Source of the DNA: Phialocephala subalpina
Lineage: Eukaryota; Ascomycota; Leotiomycetes; Helotiales; Mollisiaceae
Direction of reading: 5' to 3'
DNA length: 12,413 nt
NCBI GenBank assembly: GCA_900073065.1
Contig: FJOG01000001.1
Coordinates: forward strand, 1,467,711 to 1,480,123
The number at the start of each line of letters is the position of its first letter. The first letter of the stretch is position 1. The position numbers and the translations under genes were made by a program. The notes beneath the pieces are model-generated. The model saw only the letters and a list, made by a program, of their open reading frames with translations, did not search any database and was not told the origin of the DNA. Below, one piece after another: positions 1-8,691 of this stretch.

Positions 1-1
1 A

Positions 2-292
2 AATTATGCCAAGCGGTTAGGCATGCTGCCGCAGACGCTCAAGGGGCACAGCGACACGGTCTACTCAGTAGCCTTCTCGCCCGACTCGAGGCTGCTGGCG
101 TCGGCGTCGGAGGACAAGACGGTGCGGCTCTGGGACGCGGCCACTGGCGCGCTGCAGCAGACGCTCAAGGGGCACAGCGACTCGGTCTACTCAGTAGCCT
201 TCTCGCCCGACTCGAGGCTGCTGGCGTCGGCGTCGGCGTCGGAGGACAAGACGGTGCGGCTCTGGGACGCGGCCACTGGCGCACTGCAATAG
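2..292 (+). CDS. WD40-repeat C-terminus, probably of a fungal NLR (partial)
   Basis: The reading frame is open from the window edge to a TAG at 290-292 and encodes two WD40 units. Each contains [19 protein letters not shown], the structural Asp and a VRLWD terminus. WD40 blades form a propeller. In fungal NACHT-WD40 (HNWD/NWD) receptors, near-identical blades like these form the ligand-sensing domain. The residues before the first unit ([10 protein letters not shown] against [10 protein letters not shown]) look like a diverged earlier repeat, so the frame probably continues leftward. The stop replaces the CAG that begins the next unit elsewhere in the array, so the array ends abruptly. The N-terminal effector and NACHT parts are outside the window, so NLR membership is inferred from repeat identity. 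A free-standing WD40 fragment is the alternative. Confidence 0.75.
   Translation, partial: NYAKRLGMLPQTLKGHSDTVYSVAFSPDSRLLASASEDKTVRLWDAATGALQQTLKGHSDSVYSVAFSPDSRLLASASASEDKTVRLWDAATGALQ
35..292 (+). repeat. 126-bp tandem WD40 unit, two copies
   Basis: Unit 1 begins at 35 and unit 2 at 161, exactly 126 bp (42 codons) apart. They are almost identical over the unit. One visible substitution changes Thr to Ser after GHSD. Unit 2 carries an extra 6 bp (TCGGCG three times rather than twice, around 228-240), which adds Ala-Ser. The last codons differ by transitions (gcg to gca, cag to caa, cag to tag). High identity of coding units is typical of fungal WD40 NLRs, where units are shuffled and homogenised. 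Confidence 0.9.
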
Positions 293-1299
293 AACATCGC
301 AGTTGACTGCTACGTCTCGACTCCATTGTTGGGGGTTACAAGCTTGATCTTGATCGTAAACGTTAGTATTTTACAGGTTTTAACCTCACTATCGAATGTC
401 AATCTAGGAAAGCTTTTGTTATTTGAATTTTATTAAATATTCTACGTAGCTGGTCTTAATGCAGTCCATGTACTTTTGGAAATAGCTGCTACATAAATCG
501 ATTTATCTTTCTCGTTTATATATATTTTATTAACTGAGTTAAAAGAGAGGTGAGGGGAACGCTATAGTTATCTACTATCGTAGTTTATACTCGATTCTTC
601 TATTCCTTTCCAGAATGTTCTGTGTTGCTAATTATGTGATATGGCCAAACCTACAAATTAATATGTCTAAACGGTTTAATCGGAATGACAATAAGAACAA
701 GATATTGTATATCGCGCAATTGATTTGCTATTCATGGAATGGGGGACGGCCAGTTACTGGCTTCGCCGGCGCAAAGCCATTCGCCGCTACCATATGCGCC
801 TTCTATGTATGATTCAGTTACCATTGGCCTAAAAGGCCCCTAACTGCGGTAATACAGCTGAGCCAGAATCTCGGTGAGAAGAACGAAATGCGGCGATGGT
901 TTATCTAAGTTTTTTTTCTGGTGCAAAGTCATTAGAATGTGTACTTGTAAACCTGAGCGTGAGGCGTACAATTGGCAAGAATTGGCTCCGCTCTGCGATG
1001 GCCATTGGCGGTACTTTGGAGTACAACCGGGCAGGGGTGCACAGCCACAAGTGTCCGGAAATGGACCCCGCTAAAAATAATTAACTAAAAAACTAGCGAC
1101 ACGCAATTCGCCTTTTACTGTAGCAGCCTACACTGTATTCTTGAAATATTTCCGACACGAAACGGCCCTTGGTGTATTGTTTCACAAAAATTATTAGTGA
1201 TCTCTAGCGCCACCAGAGCCATCAGAGCCATCAGACTTCACTCGATATTTGCATACCATTATACATACTTTCCTTACTAAATGCCTAATTACGGTAACC
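293..1299. other. AT-rich spacer without a recognisable gene
   Basis: About 1 kb separates the WD40 end from the NB-ARC relic. Positions 340-720 are visibly AT-rich (for example TTATATATATTTTATTAA near 514). Positions 740-1070 are more balanced and hold a short inverted repeat GGCCT-AAA-AGGCC at 826-838. Short open frames at 874-1084 resemble no family I know. The compositional change near 740 and again near 1075 suggests pieces of different origin, possibly decayed transposon ends, but I could not identify termini or target-site duplications. Confidence 0.5.
1209..1235 (+). repeat. 9-bp tandem repeat, three copies
   Basis: GCCACCAGA, GCCATCAGA and GCCATCAGA lie in direct succession. It is a minor local duplication next to the NB-ARC relic with no evident function. 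Confidence 0.7.
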
Positions 1300-1655
1300 T
1301 TATTAACCTCCTAAGTACATCTAAACATCTCCCCAAGACTCTACTGCGATCTCAAGAGGTGCCGAATCTGAGAGAATTGCACAGCCTCCTAATTATAAAT
1401 CTAACCCCACTACATTCTAGAACCAGCCACGGCCAACTGGTCCCAAACCATTCCACGAAAATAATGAGTCTGAAATCTGGCCGGCTGGAATTCTACTCGC
1501 AATGCTCTGTTTCAAGTTGTCTTCACTACTTCCGTCGAGCCACAGAGCTGAACTTGTGATAGTGTTGTCGCGCAAACTCAACCGCCAGCTGCGTCTTAGT
1601 GAAGCACAAATTCAGCGTTAAAAGCTCTTAACGCGCTGCAGCTGAGCTCCAGTGT
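1300..1655 (-). pseudogene. NB-ARC (NLR ATPase) relic, frameshifted
   Basis: On the minus strand three frames together spell the start of a fungal NB-ARC domain. Positions 1613-1599 give EFVLH. One nucleotide later, 1597-1541 give KTQLAVEFARQHYHKFSSV. In another frame, 1542-1465 give WLDGSSEDNLKQSIAS followed by RIPAGQISDS. In the family, VLH is followed by a glycine-rich P-loop (GxGGxGKT) and then QLA-E-A. Here the glycines between VLH and KT are missing, so the ATP-binding loop is gone. Further down, stops at TAG and TAA interrupt poor similarity, with D-V-x-M-Y-L-G-G near 1305-1330 resembling a later NB-ARC stretch. No ORF survives. The relic is opposite in strand to the WD40 tail, so it comes from a different NLR. 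The family match is from memory of NB-ARC sequences. The broken state is directly visible. Confidence 0.7.
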
Positions 1656-1861
1656 CCAATCAGACGGACTCGTCAACCAATCCCTGTCAAGTGGCTGAGC
1701 AGTCGACCTGCGTGATCTACCCCACACTCGGCTGGGAAATGCCGTTGATGAATCCCAACCCCGCCCCAGAGCGATCCTACAAGAGGTGCATATTTTGCAG
1801 CCTAGGCCAACGCACGACGACTCGTCACCACGGCTCTCGAAATTTCTCCACAGCGCAAAAG

Positions 1862-3954
1862 ATGACTGTCTGCAAGCTGTGTAGTTCTATTCCTCTGGAC
1901 GGCGATGGACTTCCTACACTTCCAGCTCAGCTCTGGGGTCATCGCACCATATGGAGGTATATTCACCAATTCTTTCAGAGATTCTCGGATACCGAGCCTA
2001 CCGGATTTCCATTCCACCCTAATCTAGAATCTTTGGAGTTATCTGCCGAAGAGTGTGATCTTTGCCGTCTTATACTGAGCCCGATTGAGAAAGCCATCGA
2101 AGAGCTGCGGAATCCCGACGAGGAGAGTGTACGGCGGGGAGACATAGATATCCCCAAACAGCCCACGTGGGAACTCTGGCTTACGAGGAGACAAGAGCTA
2201 GGAGATGGATTTTGCGTGTTCACGAATTGCGAGAATAGCAAGGATTTCTGTTTTGTTGCGGCGGTTGGCATCTGCGTCAAAGAAGGTATGGCCTAAGAAA
2301 CCGAATGCTACTTAGCTGTATTAATAAAACAGGCGATCCCCTTGGATCTGTGTACGCCGGCCGGCCCATAGAAGAGAGCCCGACTAGTCCAAAAACGATG
2401 GCGCTCATGACGAACTGGGTGAAGCAGTGCAACGAACATCTAACCTGCACTGCAGAGCTGCCGCCATTGCCTGCCCGCGTAATTGACGTTGGCGATGAAG
2501 CCAACGGGTACTGCGTGAAGCTCCGCGAAGTGGAAGGCGAGACTGGAAGATACATCTGCCTCAGCCATTGCTGGGGGAAGGTCACTCAGTTCACCACAAC
2601 GAAGGCTTCCTTCGCAACATACAAGACCAACATAAGCTACGACGAGCTTCCGGAATCATTCGGGGACGCCATAGCAATCACACGACTTCTTGGGATCCGG
2701 TACATATGGATCGACAGCATATGTATCTGTCAAGACGATAGGGAGGACTGGGAACGCGAGTCGGCGAAGATGACAAGCATCTATATGAACTCGTACCTCA
2801 CTATTGCTGCTTCAGCGGCGAAAGACAGTTCAATTGGCTGCTTTAGACCGCGGCGGCCAACCAAATACGTCGGAATCCCATATACAACAAAGCAGGGCAT
2901 CAGTGGCGAACTCCAGGCCTTTCTCCTTCCGATGCGGAAAGAGGCTTTGCCTGATCTCTACATCGACATGGCCGATAATATCGGCGAAGTAGATCATCCT
3001 CTCGCGACAAGAGCTTGGGCCGTGCAAGAGCGCGTTCTGCCGCGCCGAACCTTACACTTTGGCAAGCACCAGATGTATTTCGAATGCAACGAGGGCTTCA
3101 GGGGCGAAAACGGACTGCACATCCCCTGGCGATATCACAGTATTCATTCTACCGAACGGGACCGACATGGACGTGTGCTGAACGAAGAACGGAACGCTAC
3201 TCTAGCGCTATGGCAGTCCATGCTCTGGAATTACGGACCTCGCAGCCTGACTGAGCCTTCGGACAAACTCCCCGCTATTTCCGGCCTTGCTCGGCTCCTT
3301 GCAGAGAGGCTTGATGATGAATACCTGGCTGGCCTGTGGCGAAAGTCGCTGATTGAGGGTCTGCTTTGGCAAGGGCTTAAGGTACATCGAGTGCCAAAGT
3401 ACCGTGCACCCTCGTGGTCCTGGGCTTCGGTTGACGGAATACCTGCGGTGGGCATGCATACTAAATGGGAGCCTCTGGCAGACATCCTCGATTGCAAAGT
3501 CGAGCTGAAGGGGAAGAACATTTTTGGAGAGGTCAAGAGTGGGTGGATCAAGATGCAGGCACCTCTGGTGCCGCTCATTCTGGACGAACGCGTCGATCCT
3601 GAGGGGACTGGTGTTCCGTACGACAATAATCCAAAGGTGCGGACTAAGAAGGGAGATCCTGAGGGATTCTATTCACGATTCGACTTCCCTTTCAGTGGAC
3701 CCACGGGTCGAGAAGACGCTCTCGCTATAGTCGAAAGCCTGAAAGGCGTGGATATTTTTGCGCTGATTCTTGCCAAAGGGCTGCCGGAGGACGAAGATAG
3801 CGAGGTTACTTACCGCTCTCTGATTGTGCGCCTAGCGGAAGGAGACAGCAGTGCAATGCAACGGCTGGGATTCATAAATTTCAGCACGGAGGTCCTCGGC
3901 AAATGCAGCCAGCTTGATCACCCAGAGGAGCGGCCCATTATAACGTTGGTTTGA
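1862..3954 (+). CDS. HET-domain heterokaryon-incompatibility protein
   Basis: Two exons, 1862-2285 and 2333-3954, encode 681 residues. The N-terminus has the usual HET-protein cysteine pairs (MTVCKLC, C4/C7, and ECDLC, C65/C68). The HET domain (PF06985) begins with RYICLSHCWG at 214-223, continues with LGIRYIWIDSICICQDD at 261-277, and includes the DWE-ESAKM-IY stretch. The C-terminal half carries TRAWAVQERVLPRRTLHFG from 367, a SLTEPSDKLPAISGLA segment and PSWSWAS at 501-507, all typical. HET proteins trigger growth arrest or cell death on non-self fusion. In some fungi they work with NLR partners. The start chosen is the ATG at 1862: it has A at -3 and puts CxxC next to the N-terminus as in relatives. 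ATGs at 1739 and 1748 in the same frame are alternatives. No disabling change is seen, so it may be functional. Which incompatibility locus it belongs to cannot be told. Confidence 0.9.
2286..2332 (+). other. HET gene intron (47 bp)
   Basis: The 5' site is G|GTATGG and the 3' site is AAACAG|GC, with a weak TGCTAC branch-like motif between them. The intron holds an in-frame TAA. Removing it joins ...GICVKEG to DPLGSVYAGR in one frame (codon split G|GC), restoring a continuous HET protein. Confidence 0.9.
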
Positions 3955-3997
3955 GGTGTACTGGATACGCCAATGGTACGATCCTTTGCCATTCAAG

Positions 3998-4603
3998 TCA
4001 ATTGTCTCTTTTGTTAAAATAGTCTTGACCAATGAAACCCCTCCGACAATCCCAAGCTCCAGATGCTATGCATAGAAAATTTCGCACCTTCGGCGAATCT
4101 CTGGCGTACTCCTCGACGAGCAACGTTTCCAACTCGTAGCTGATTCCTGAGAGGTACAGATCTACAATCCACCATTTCTCGGTCGGTGGGAGCCATACCT
4201 TCCCGGCCTCGATCCGGTGGCGCCCGCGGAGGCATTCGATGCCGCCAGGGAACTCCAGCTCGGGGTATCCGTCCTGGGAGTTGATGGTGGCATAATTACT
4301 CGGCAGGGTAATCCCCTTCCACCTGCCTTTCCGACGGGCATCCTCTAGAGCAGCATCGAGTCGGCGTTGGTCAATGACGGCAGGTATGTGATGCTCCACG
4401 TGTCGCGGGAGGCACCCCTCCCTTCGGAAGATCCGTTTGACACGCTCTATTCGTTCCGGGTCTGGTCTCTTCTTCGACTTGTTCCGTCTTATATACACGT
4501 TCCAATTCAGATACTCGAACCTGACGAGAGCGGAGCCTTTACAGGTGAGCCGACGCTCAGTATCAAGCCTCAGGTCTTCTACGTGTGCTTGTGCCTGCTG
4601 CAT
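3998..4603 (-). pseudogene. DUF3723-type protein, N-terminal fragment
   Basis: From an ATG at 4603 the frame runs 201 codons to TGA. Family-like blocks appear in order: ERVKRIFRREGCLPR (53-67), HHIPAVI (71-77), IECLRGRHRIEAG (122-134), a WWIVDLYL block (144-151) and ELETLLVEEYA (157-167). I recognise this order as the start of fungal DUF3723 proteins, whose full length is several hundred residues or more. Here similarity stops after EEYA and the last 34 residues look unrelated. The -1 alternative frame (RFAEGAKF...) may be a shifted remainder. DUF3723 genes have no proven biochemical activity but recur as accessory genes of Starship giant transposons. The stop lies 43 bp from the stop of the convergent HET gene, so the missing part was removed where the HET gene now sits. 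A short expressed protein is possible; a truncated relic is more likely. Confidence 0.7.
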
Positions 4604-4718
4604 GGTCAAAGTGCTCAAAAACAGGTCTCTTTAGATTTCGGCATACTGTACCACCTTCTTATATGCACTATGGTTCTACAGCCCTGGCCTATAGGTGCCT
4701 CTTTTGGATCATAAAATT

Positions 4719-4891
4719 CTTGAGGCCGCAGTGGGCGTAAGGCCAGTGCTCCCACGCCCACTGGGGCCTTGGGATCGTTGTGGCCTTGGGAGCATGTTCT
4801 TGAGGCCGTAGGGGGCGTACGGCCAGCGCTCCCACGCCCTCTGGGGCCTTGGGATCGTTGTGGCCTTGGGAGCATGTTCTTGAGGCCATCC
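4719..4891. repeat. 80-bp tandem repeat, two copies plus a stub
   Basis: Copies at 4719-4798 and 4799-4878 differ at about five positions. A third start (CTTGAGGCC) follows at 4879. Within each unit, GGCC recurs at 17-23 bp steps (for example GGCCTTGGGATC and GGCCTTGGGAGC), so the unit itself was built from smaller GGCC-led pieces. It lies upstream of both divergent genes. Confidence 0.9.
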
Positions 4892-5036
4892 CGGCCTTGA
4901 GAACAAGTAGGCAATAGCGCCTTCCAGAAATAGCTGTCTCCAGAAATGATACCTCCCACCAATGGTTGCCTCCGCCGGATGCAAAAGTGTGACTGCAAAA
5001 CCTGTAGAGATTCTTCCTATGGTCCCGTGACATGTG

Positions 5037-5179
5037 CCCCAAATCCCTTGCGCACAAAATCCCTTGTGCCCAAAATCCCTTGTGCCCAAAATCCCTTGTG
5101 CCCAAAATCCCTTGTGCCCAAAATCCCTTGTGCCCAAAATCCCTTGTGCTCAAAATCCCTTGCCCCCAAAATCCTTGGT
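5037..5179. repeat. 16-bp minisatellite, about eight copies
   Basis: The unit TCCCTTGTGCCCAAAA recurs with exact 16-bp phasing at 5044, 5060, 5076, 5092, 5108, 5124, 5140 and 5156. The inner copies are identical. The first (TTGCGCAC) and the last two (TTGTGCTC, TTGCCCCC) carry changes, so the edges are older than the core. As 16 is not a multiple of three, translation cycles through three frames and gives a 16-residue peptide period. The unit has no stop in any frame, so the long open frames here prove nothing about coding. Confidence 0.95.
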
Positions 5180-5290
5180 CGCTAGAACTCTTGCCCCAAG
5201 GATCCCTCAACCCTTGTCGCCAATATCCTTCCGCGCTAACACCCTTGTCCCAAAACCCCTTGTTCCTGAATCGCCTTGCCCGCTTCTTCT
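5180..5290. repeat. Degenerate continuation of the 16-bp minisatellite
   Basis: Past the clean array, CTTG-type cores continue at 15-16 bp steps in places: TTG at 5175 and 5191, then 5214, a TTC at 5229, and TTG at 5245, 5260 and 5276. This looks like an older, decayed part of the same array reaching almost to the start of the next gene. Confidence 0.6.
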
Positions 5291-5316
5291 CTCCAAACAC
5301 ATCCACCATTGGCAAG
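5276..5316 (+). promoter_or_regulatory. Pyrimidine-rich 5' leader before the 5317 start
   Basis: A CT tract (CGCTTCTTCTCTCC at 5281-5294) lies just upstream of the ATG, followed by an A/C-rich leader and CAAG at the start codon, with A at -3. CT tracts like this often mark transcription starts in filamentous fungi. No TATA box is evident. Confidence 0.4.
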
Positions 5317-7226
5317 ATGCTACCAGAAAATCTACACTTACCAGAACAACTCCATTGTCTTCTCCAAGTCTGGACAAGCATAACACACGTTCTTGTCAGT
5401 AATGGATGCTCAGCACACCTGCTCAAGGCACTGTCCGATATTTGGACTAGTGGACAGGTTGATCAAGCCTGCATTGATGTCATCCGAAAGCCTCTCTCTG
5501 AAACTTCCGCGGACGCATCATTAAGAGCTATAATCGACCGATTCGAATTAAGCCGCAGTCATACTCTTACTTCCAGATCATTTGCCACTAACCATCGAAA
5601 GTACAGCGATACCAGCACTTTGGATCCTGGCCGTCTCTGGGACACAAATCTGTCTGCAGGCAGAGATGTATCTCAACCCGCCAACGAGTTCTACAAAGCG
5701 GTGAGCTTACCAAGTGTTAAGGACAAAGCAGATACGGTGACAGATGACGTGACCGACGACGAAACCGACGATGAAGAGACCGACGACTCTGATGTGGATA
5801 ACGCATTTGGAGTTTCACCTCGACTTGTCTCTGAAAGTGCCAGCCTTTCGCAATACCGAAGCAGAAGTCCAGCGCAGCCATTGGCAGATGCGCTAGCCAC
5901 TGAAGAGCCAACCCTGACCTGCCACAGTTGGCCAGTGGTAGAGTCCACTGCTGTTGCAGACGTCGTCCCGTTGCAGAACCCTTGGAGTCGAGAAGGCTTC
6001 CCAACTCCCAGATCCTCCACGCCTCTCAATCCTGTATCCTCAGACCCTCCCGTCACACCTGCGATCCAGGCCTTTGCTGCTGGGCTAGACAACAGCATTC
6101 TAATTCCAGGTCATGGCTGTGATACACATAGAGGTGAGCGCCAACATCTCATCAGACAGATAACTGACAGTTTTGTTTCAACAGAAGCCTCCCCTTTGAC
6201 CAAGCCGCCTCGGATTCATACGCAAAAACAACAAGCGGTGCCCCCGCGAGAATCGGTCAGCGAGACGGGTGGATCTGCGATCCCTTCAGACATACTACCC
6301 CAGATTCAGAGGATTGCTGGCCCCGATAGAATTTCGCCGTTGTGGCACTACCTCCGCGCACAAAGGACATCACTTTCAGCGACGGGTGCGGACCAAAAAC
6401 CTACGACGGCAGAGCCGACAGACACAGCAGAGGACAGGATAGGAAGGCTATTATCAAGGTCTCAAATGCAATACGAAGCGGCGTCCGATGATGATGGTTA
6501 CTTTCCTGAACTCCATCGTCGATTGTATTTGGCAAATATATACAGCCTGTACAACCAGGAGACAATGACCCGAAGGCAAAACCCACGCCAGAGGAAGAGG
6601 AAGAGGAAGAGGCAAACGGCAAATGGCGGTCGCAAAGCAGCAAACAGATCTTTGAAAGATATCTTTGTTGATTTTCTTCTCCCACAGCTACAAAGGGAGG
6701 GTGGCACACGTCAAAATGCCAAGAAAAGGTTTGAAAACTGGATGGCACTGGGGAGGATATGCGCAAAGTTGGCGGAACACTTTGGTGAAGCTATCTTGCT
6801 CCTCCTCCCTCCAGACCTGTCGAATGAGACGTAAGTTGCAAGAAGCAGGCACTCCCTCCATCGAATAGCTGATTTGATCGTAACAGCCTTCGGGCACTTA
6901 CAGTACGCCAAGAAGATGCCCTTATAGCATATCTATACCAACTTAAACCGAGTTTGAAGTCTGACATTCAGAACCTGACGACATTGCTGTCACAAGTCGT
7001 CAAATACCAGCGCCTGCCAGATAAAAAATTGAAGCTTGAGATGTGGTCTGAGGATGAGATTGGATCGCATGCAAGTGGGTCACTAAATGAGTTGTTCGAG
7101 TACTCTGATGAGGTAGACTACCGGTCGTTCTTGACCGACGAGGCGCTCTCCCCACCATCTTCACCTGGCACTGCGGCGTCACGACGCTTCCTTACGGATT
7201 GCGAACCAGCCGGTGATGATTTGTAG
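5317..7226 (+). CDS. Uncharacterised protein with acidic tract and NLS
   Basis: Exons 5317-6830 and 6887-7226 give 617 residues, or 600 if the optional 6134-6184 intron is removed. I do not recognise the family. The N-terminal 60 residues look helical (QLHCLLQVWTSITHVLVS). A TDD/E-rich acidic tract covers about 138-165. The middle is Ser/Pro/Thr-rich and probably disordered. A conserved-looking block DGYFPELHRRLYLANIYSLY starts at 393. A strong basic signal (RQRKRKRKRQ, within 419-433) suggests nuclear location. The C-terminal 448-545 is predicted helical, including KKRFENW at 469-475, AILLLLPPDL at 492-501, and DALIAYLYQL across the splice junction. The ATG at 5317 is preferred over upstream in-frame starts because those lie in the minisatellite. 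It is divergent from the DUF3723 fragment, so the two may once have shared a promoter region. Codon phase is clean with no internal stop, which supports a live gene. Confidence 0.75.
6134..6184 (+). other. Candidate in-frame intron, 51 bp
   Basis: GAG|GTGAGC at the 5' end, a good branch motif AACTGAC near 6162-6168, then a T-rich stretch and TTTCAACAG at the 3' end. Its 51 bp are a multiple of three with no stop, so both spliced and retained forms keep the frame. They differ by 17 residues in the disordered middle of the protein. Confidence 0.6.
6831..6886 (+). other. Intron of the 5317 gene (56 bp)
   Basis: GAGAC|GTAAGT at the 5' end and GATCGTAACAG|CC at the 3' end. Splicing joins AC to C (Thr) and continues LRALTVRQEDALIAYLYQL in a new frame. 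Unspliced, the frame stops at once at TAA (6832-6834). The strong 5' site and the clean reading frame on both sides support it. Confidence 0.9.
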
Positions 7227-8691
7227 ATACCCAAATCCTCGACCCTCCGGACCAGGGATCGCGTACGATACAGGATACCTCAAGAGATGAGAAAGAGATA
7301 GAACACTTGGGGGAAGATTTCTTTTCGTTGTAGGCAGAATAGTAATTTATAATATCTAAACACACTCTCTTCTTTAGCCCGCATCAATTTTGATCCTCAT
7401 CCGAGACGATCATAGTCACATGCCACCAAGCCCTCACTCATCACAAAAGATGCCGGAATCGTTCTTCTCAGCCTCGCGGATTGGGCTTGATGAGGTGGGT
7501 CCCGCTTCGCTTACCGGGAGGACGCGAACTCGGGGCCCCCATGGCGGATTCGCATGATGCTTCTCCCGGTCCGAGCTGAATGAATCCCGTATTTTCCGTA
7601 TACTTCCTTTCGCGATCCGGAGTCGTCCCCAATTTTTGATTGAATACTCGGTAGCTCAGCTTGGTTCTAGGACAATTGACTGAGCTCAATAGTAGAGCAG
7701 GATCCATATCCAAAACTGGACGCAAGAAAGGCAGCCTGGTCAAGAACGAAGGGTCGAGAGTTAAGAGGGTGTTGCCGGGATCATAGACGGAGGGTCATGT
7801 TCCCTTAGTGGCTTTACGCTGGGTCGTTCACCCAGTGCTTCTCAGTCCATGCTGTTTACGGAGGACGCCGTTTCTGGATGGAGTTGAAATGCCGATTATG
7901 GAGGTTAGATCTTCGTGGAGAAGTTGAACATTGTCCAAATTTTGAAATGGGCCGTGCGACGAGGTAGCGAGTTGGGACCACGGTCGGAATTGGAGCCATC
8001 GCCTAAATTGAATGACTCAAATGGCTCAAAGCCCAGGGGCTTGCGAACTCGACTTTTTCGCATGTGGGTGGCTTGCCCAGTATTTATTATGTAACATGAC
8101 GTAGGCCCTACAACGGCAAAACCTTTTCAATTTTGAAATTGCTGTCTATAGGAAAGGTCTTAACTCAATCACCCAGTCTGATACTGTATGGACATTGAAC
8201 GTTCGAAAAAAAGTCTCGGCCGAGTTCCCCAAATGAGCCGTTCTAGCCACAGCACCGCAGCCTCAGCCTCACCTTACCAAATTTCAAAAGCCTGTGAACG
8301 ACCACATACAAAGTTGGCTGTCCCCATTCACGGTTCGTAACAACCTATGAACAGGTAAGTTGCATTTCTTTTTCCGCGAACACTATCTCCTTGCGTTTCC
8401 CCTCATCCCCATTCCCTAGTGCTAGTTCAACCTCCAACCTTCGTCATGACTGCCGTTCGAATCTTCCATACATTCCGCAGCAACACGACTGTTTTACCTG
8501 CTGAGATCGCTACACAGACAGATCTTGAGTTATATCGTTGCGGACGCTCGGCCGCCACCGCAATTACGATGCATAGCACAAACCACCCGATTGCATCAGT
8601 GTCACGGATTTTCCGTTCGATCTTCCACGACCACCCCCCTACTCAACTTCGACGACAGGCAGAGCGACTGCGCCGGTCAAGCTCAGGATTG
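7227..8691. other. Spacer with no convincing gene
   Basis: The first 150 bp are likely 3' UTR of the upstream gene. On the minus strand, 7468-8220 reads as about 250 codons in one frame with only five internal stops (TAG at 8148-8146; TGA at 8028-8026, 8019-8017, 7830-7828 and 7797-7795). It could be an old pseudogene, but I recognise no family. Short hairpins occur at 7819-7835 (CTGGGT/ACCCAG) and 8128-8141 (CAATTT/AAATTG). Around 8349-8425 an AACAG|GTAAGT and a pyrimidine-rich run ending in CCCTAG look like a 5' UTR intron of a gene whose body was replaced by the LINE. That reading is weak. Confidence 0.4.
8042..8064 (+). repeat. Dispersed hairpin repeat, copy 1
   Basis: TGCGAA and TTCGCA arms flank a short spacer, and the motif ends CATG. 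A 22-bp near-copy sits in the same orientation at 10666-10687. Flanks are unrelated. Confidence 0.45.

Noticed and set aside
1281..1559. 92-codon plus-strand open frame
   Set aside because: It is antisense to the NB-ARC relic and shows no family features of its own.
2161..2172. CCCACGTGGG palindrome as a bHLH-type site
   Set aside because: It lies inside HET exon 1 and is fully explained as coding sequence.
2804..3730. Several 60-130 codon frames on both strands
   Set aside because: All lie inside the second HET exon in other frames and are shadows.
4615..5426. Long minus-strand frames rich in FGHKGFWAQGIL-type repeats, and the matching plus frames of KIPCAQNPLCPK type
   Set aside because: They are translations of a 16-bp unit lacking stops in any frame and continue only by chance into flanking DNA.
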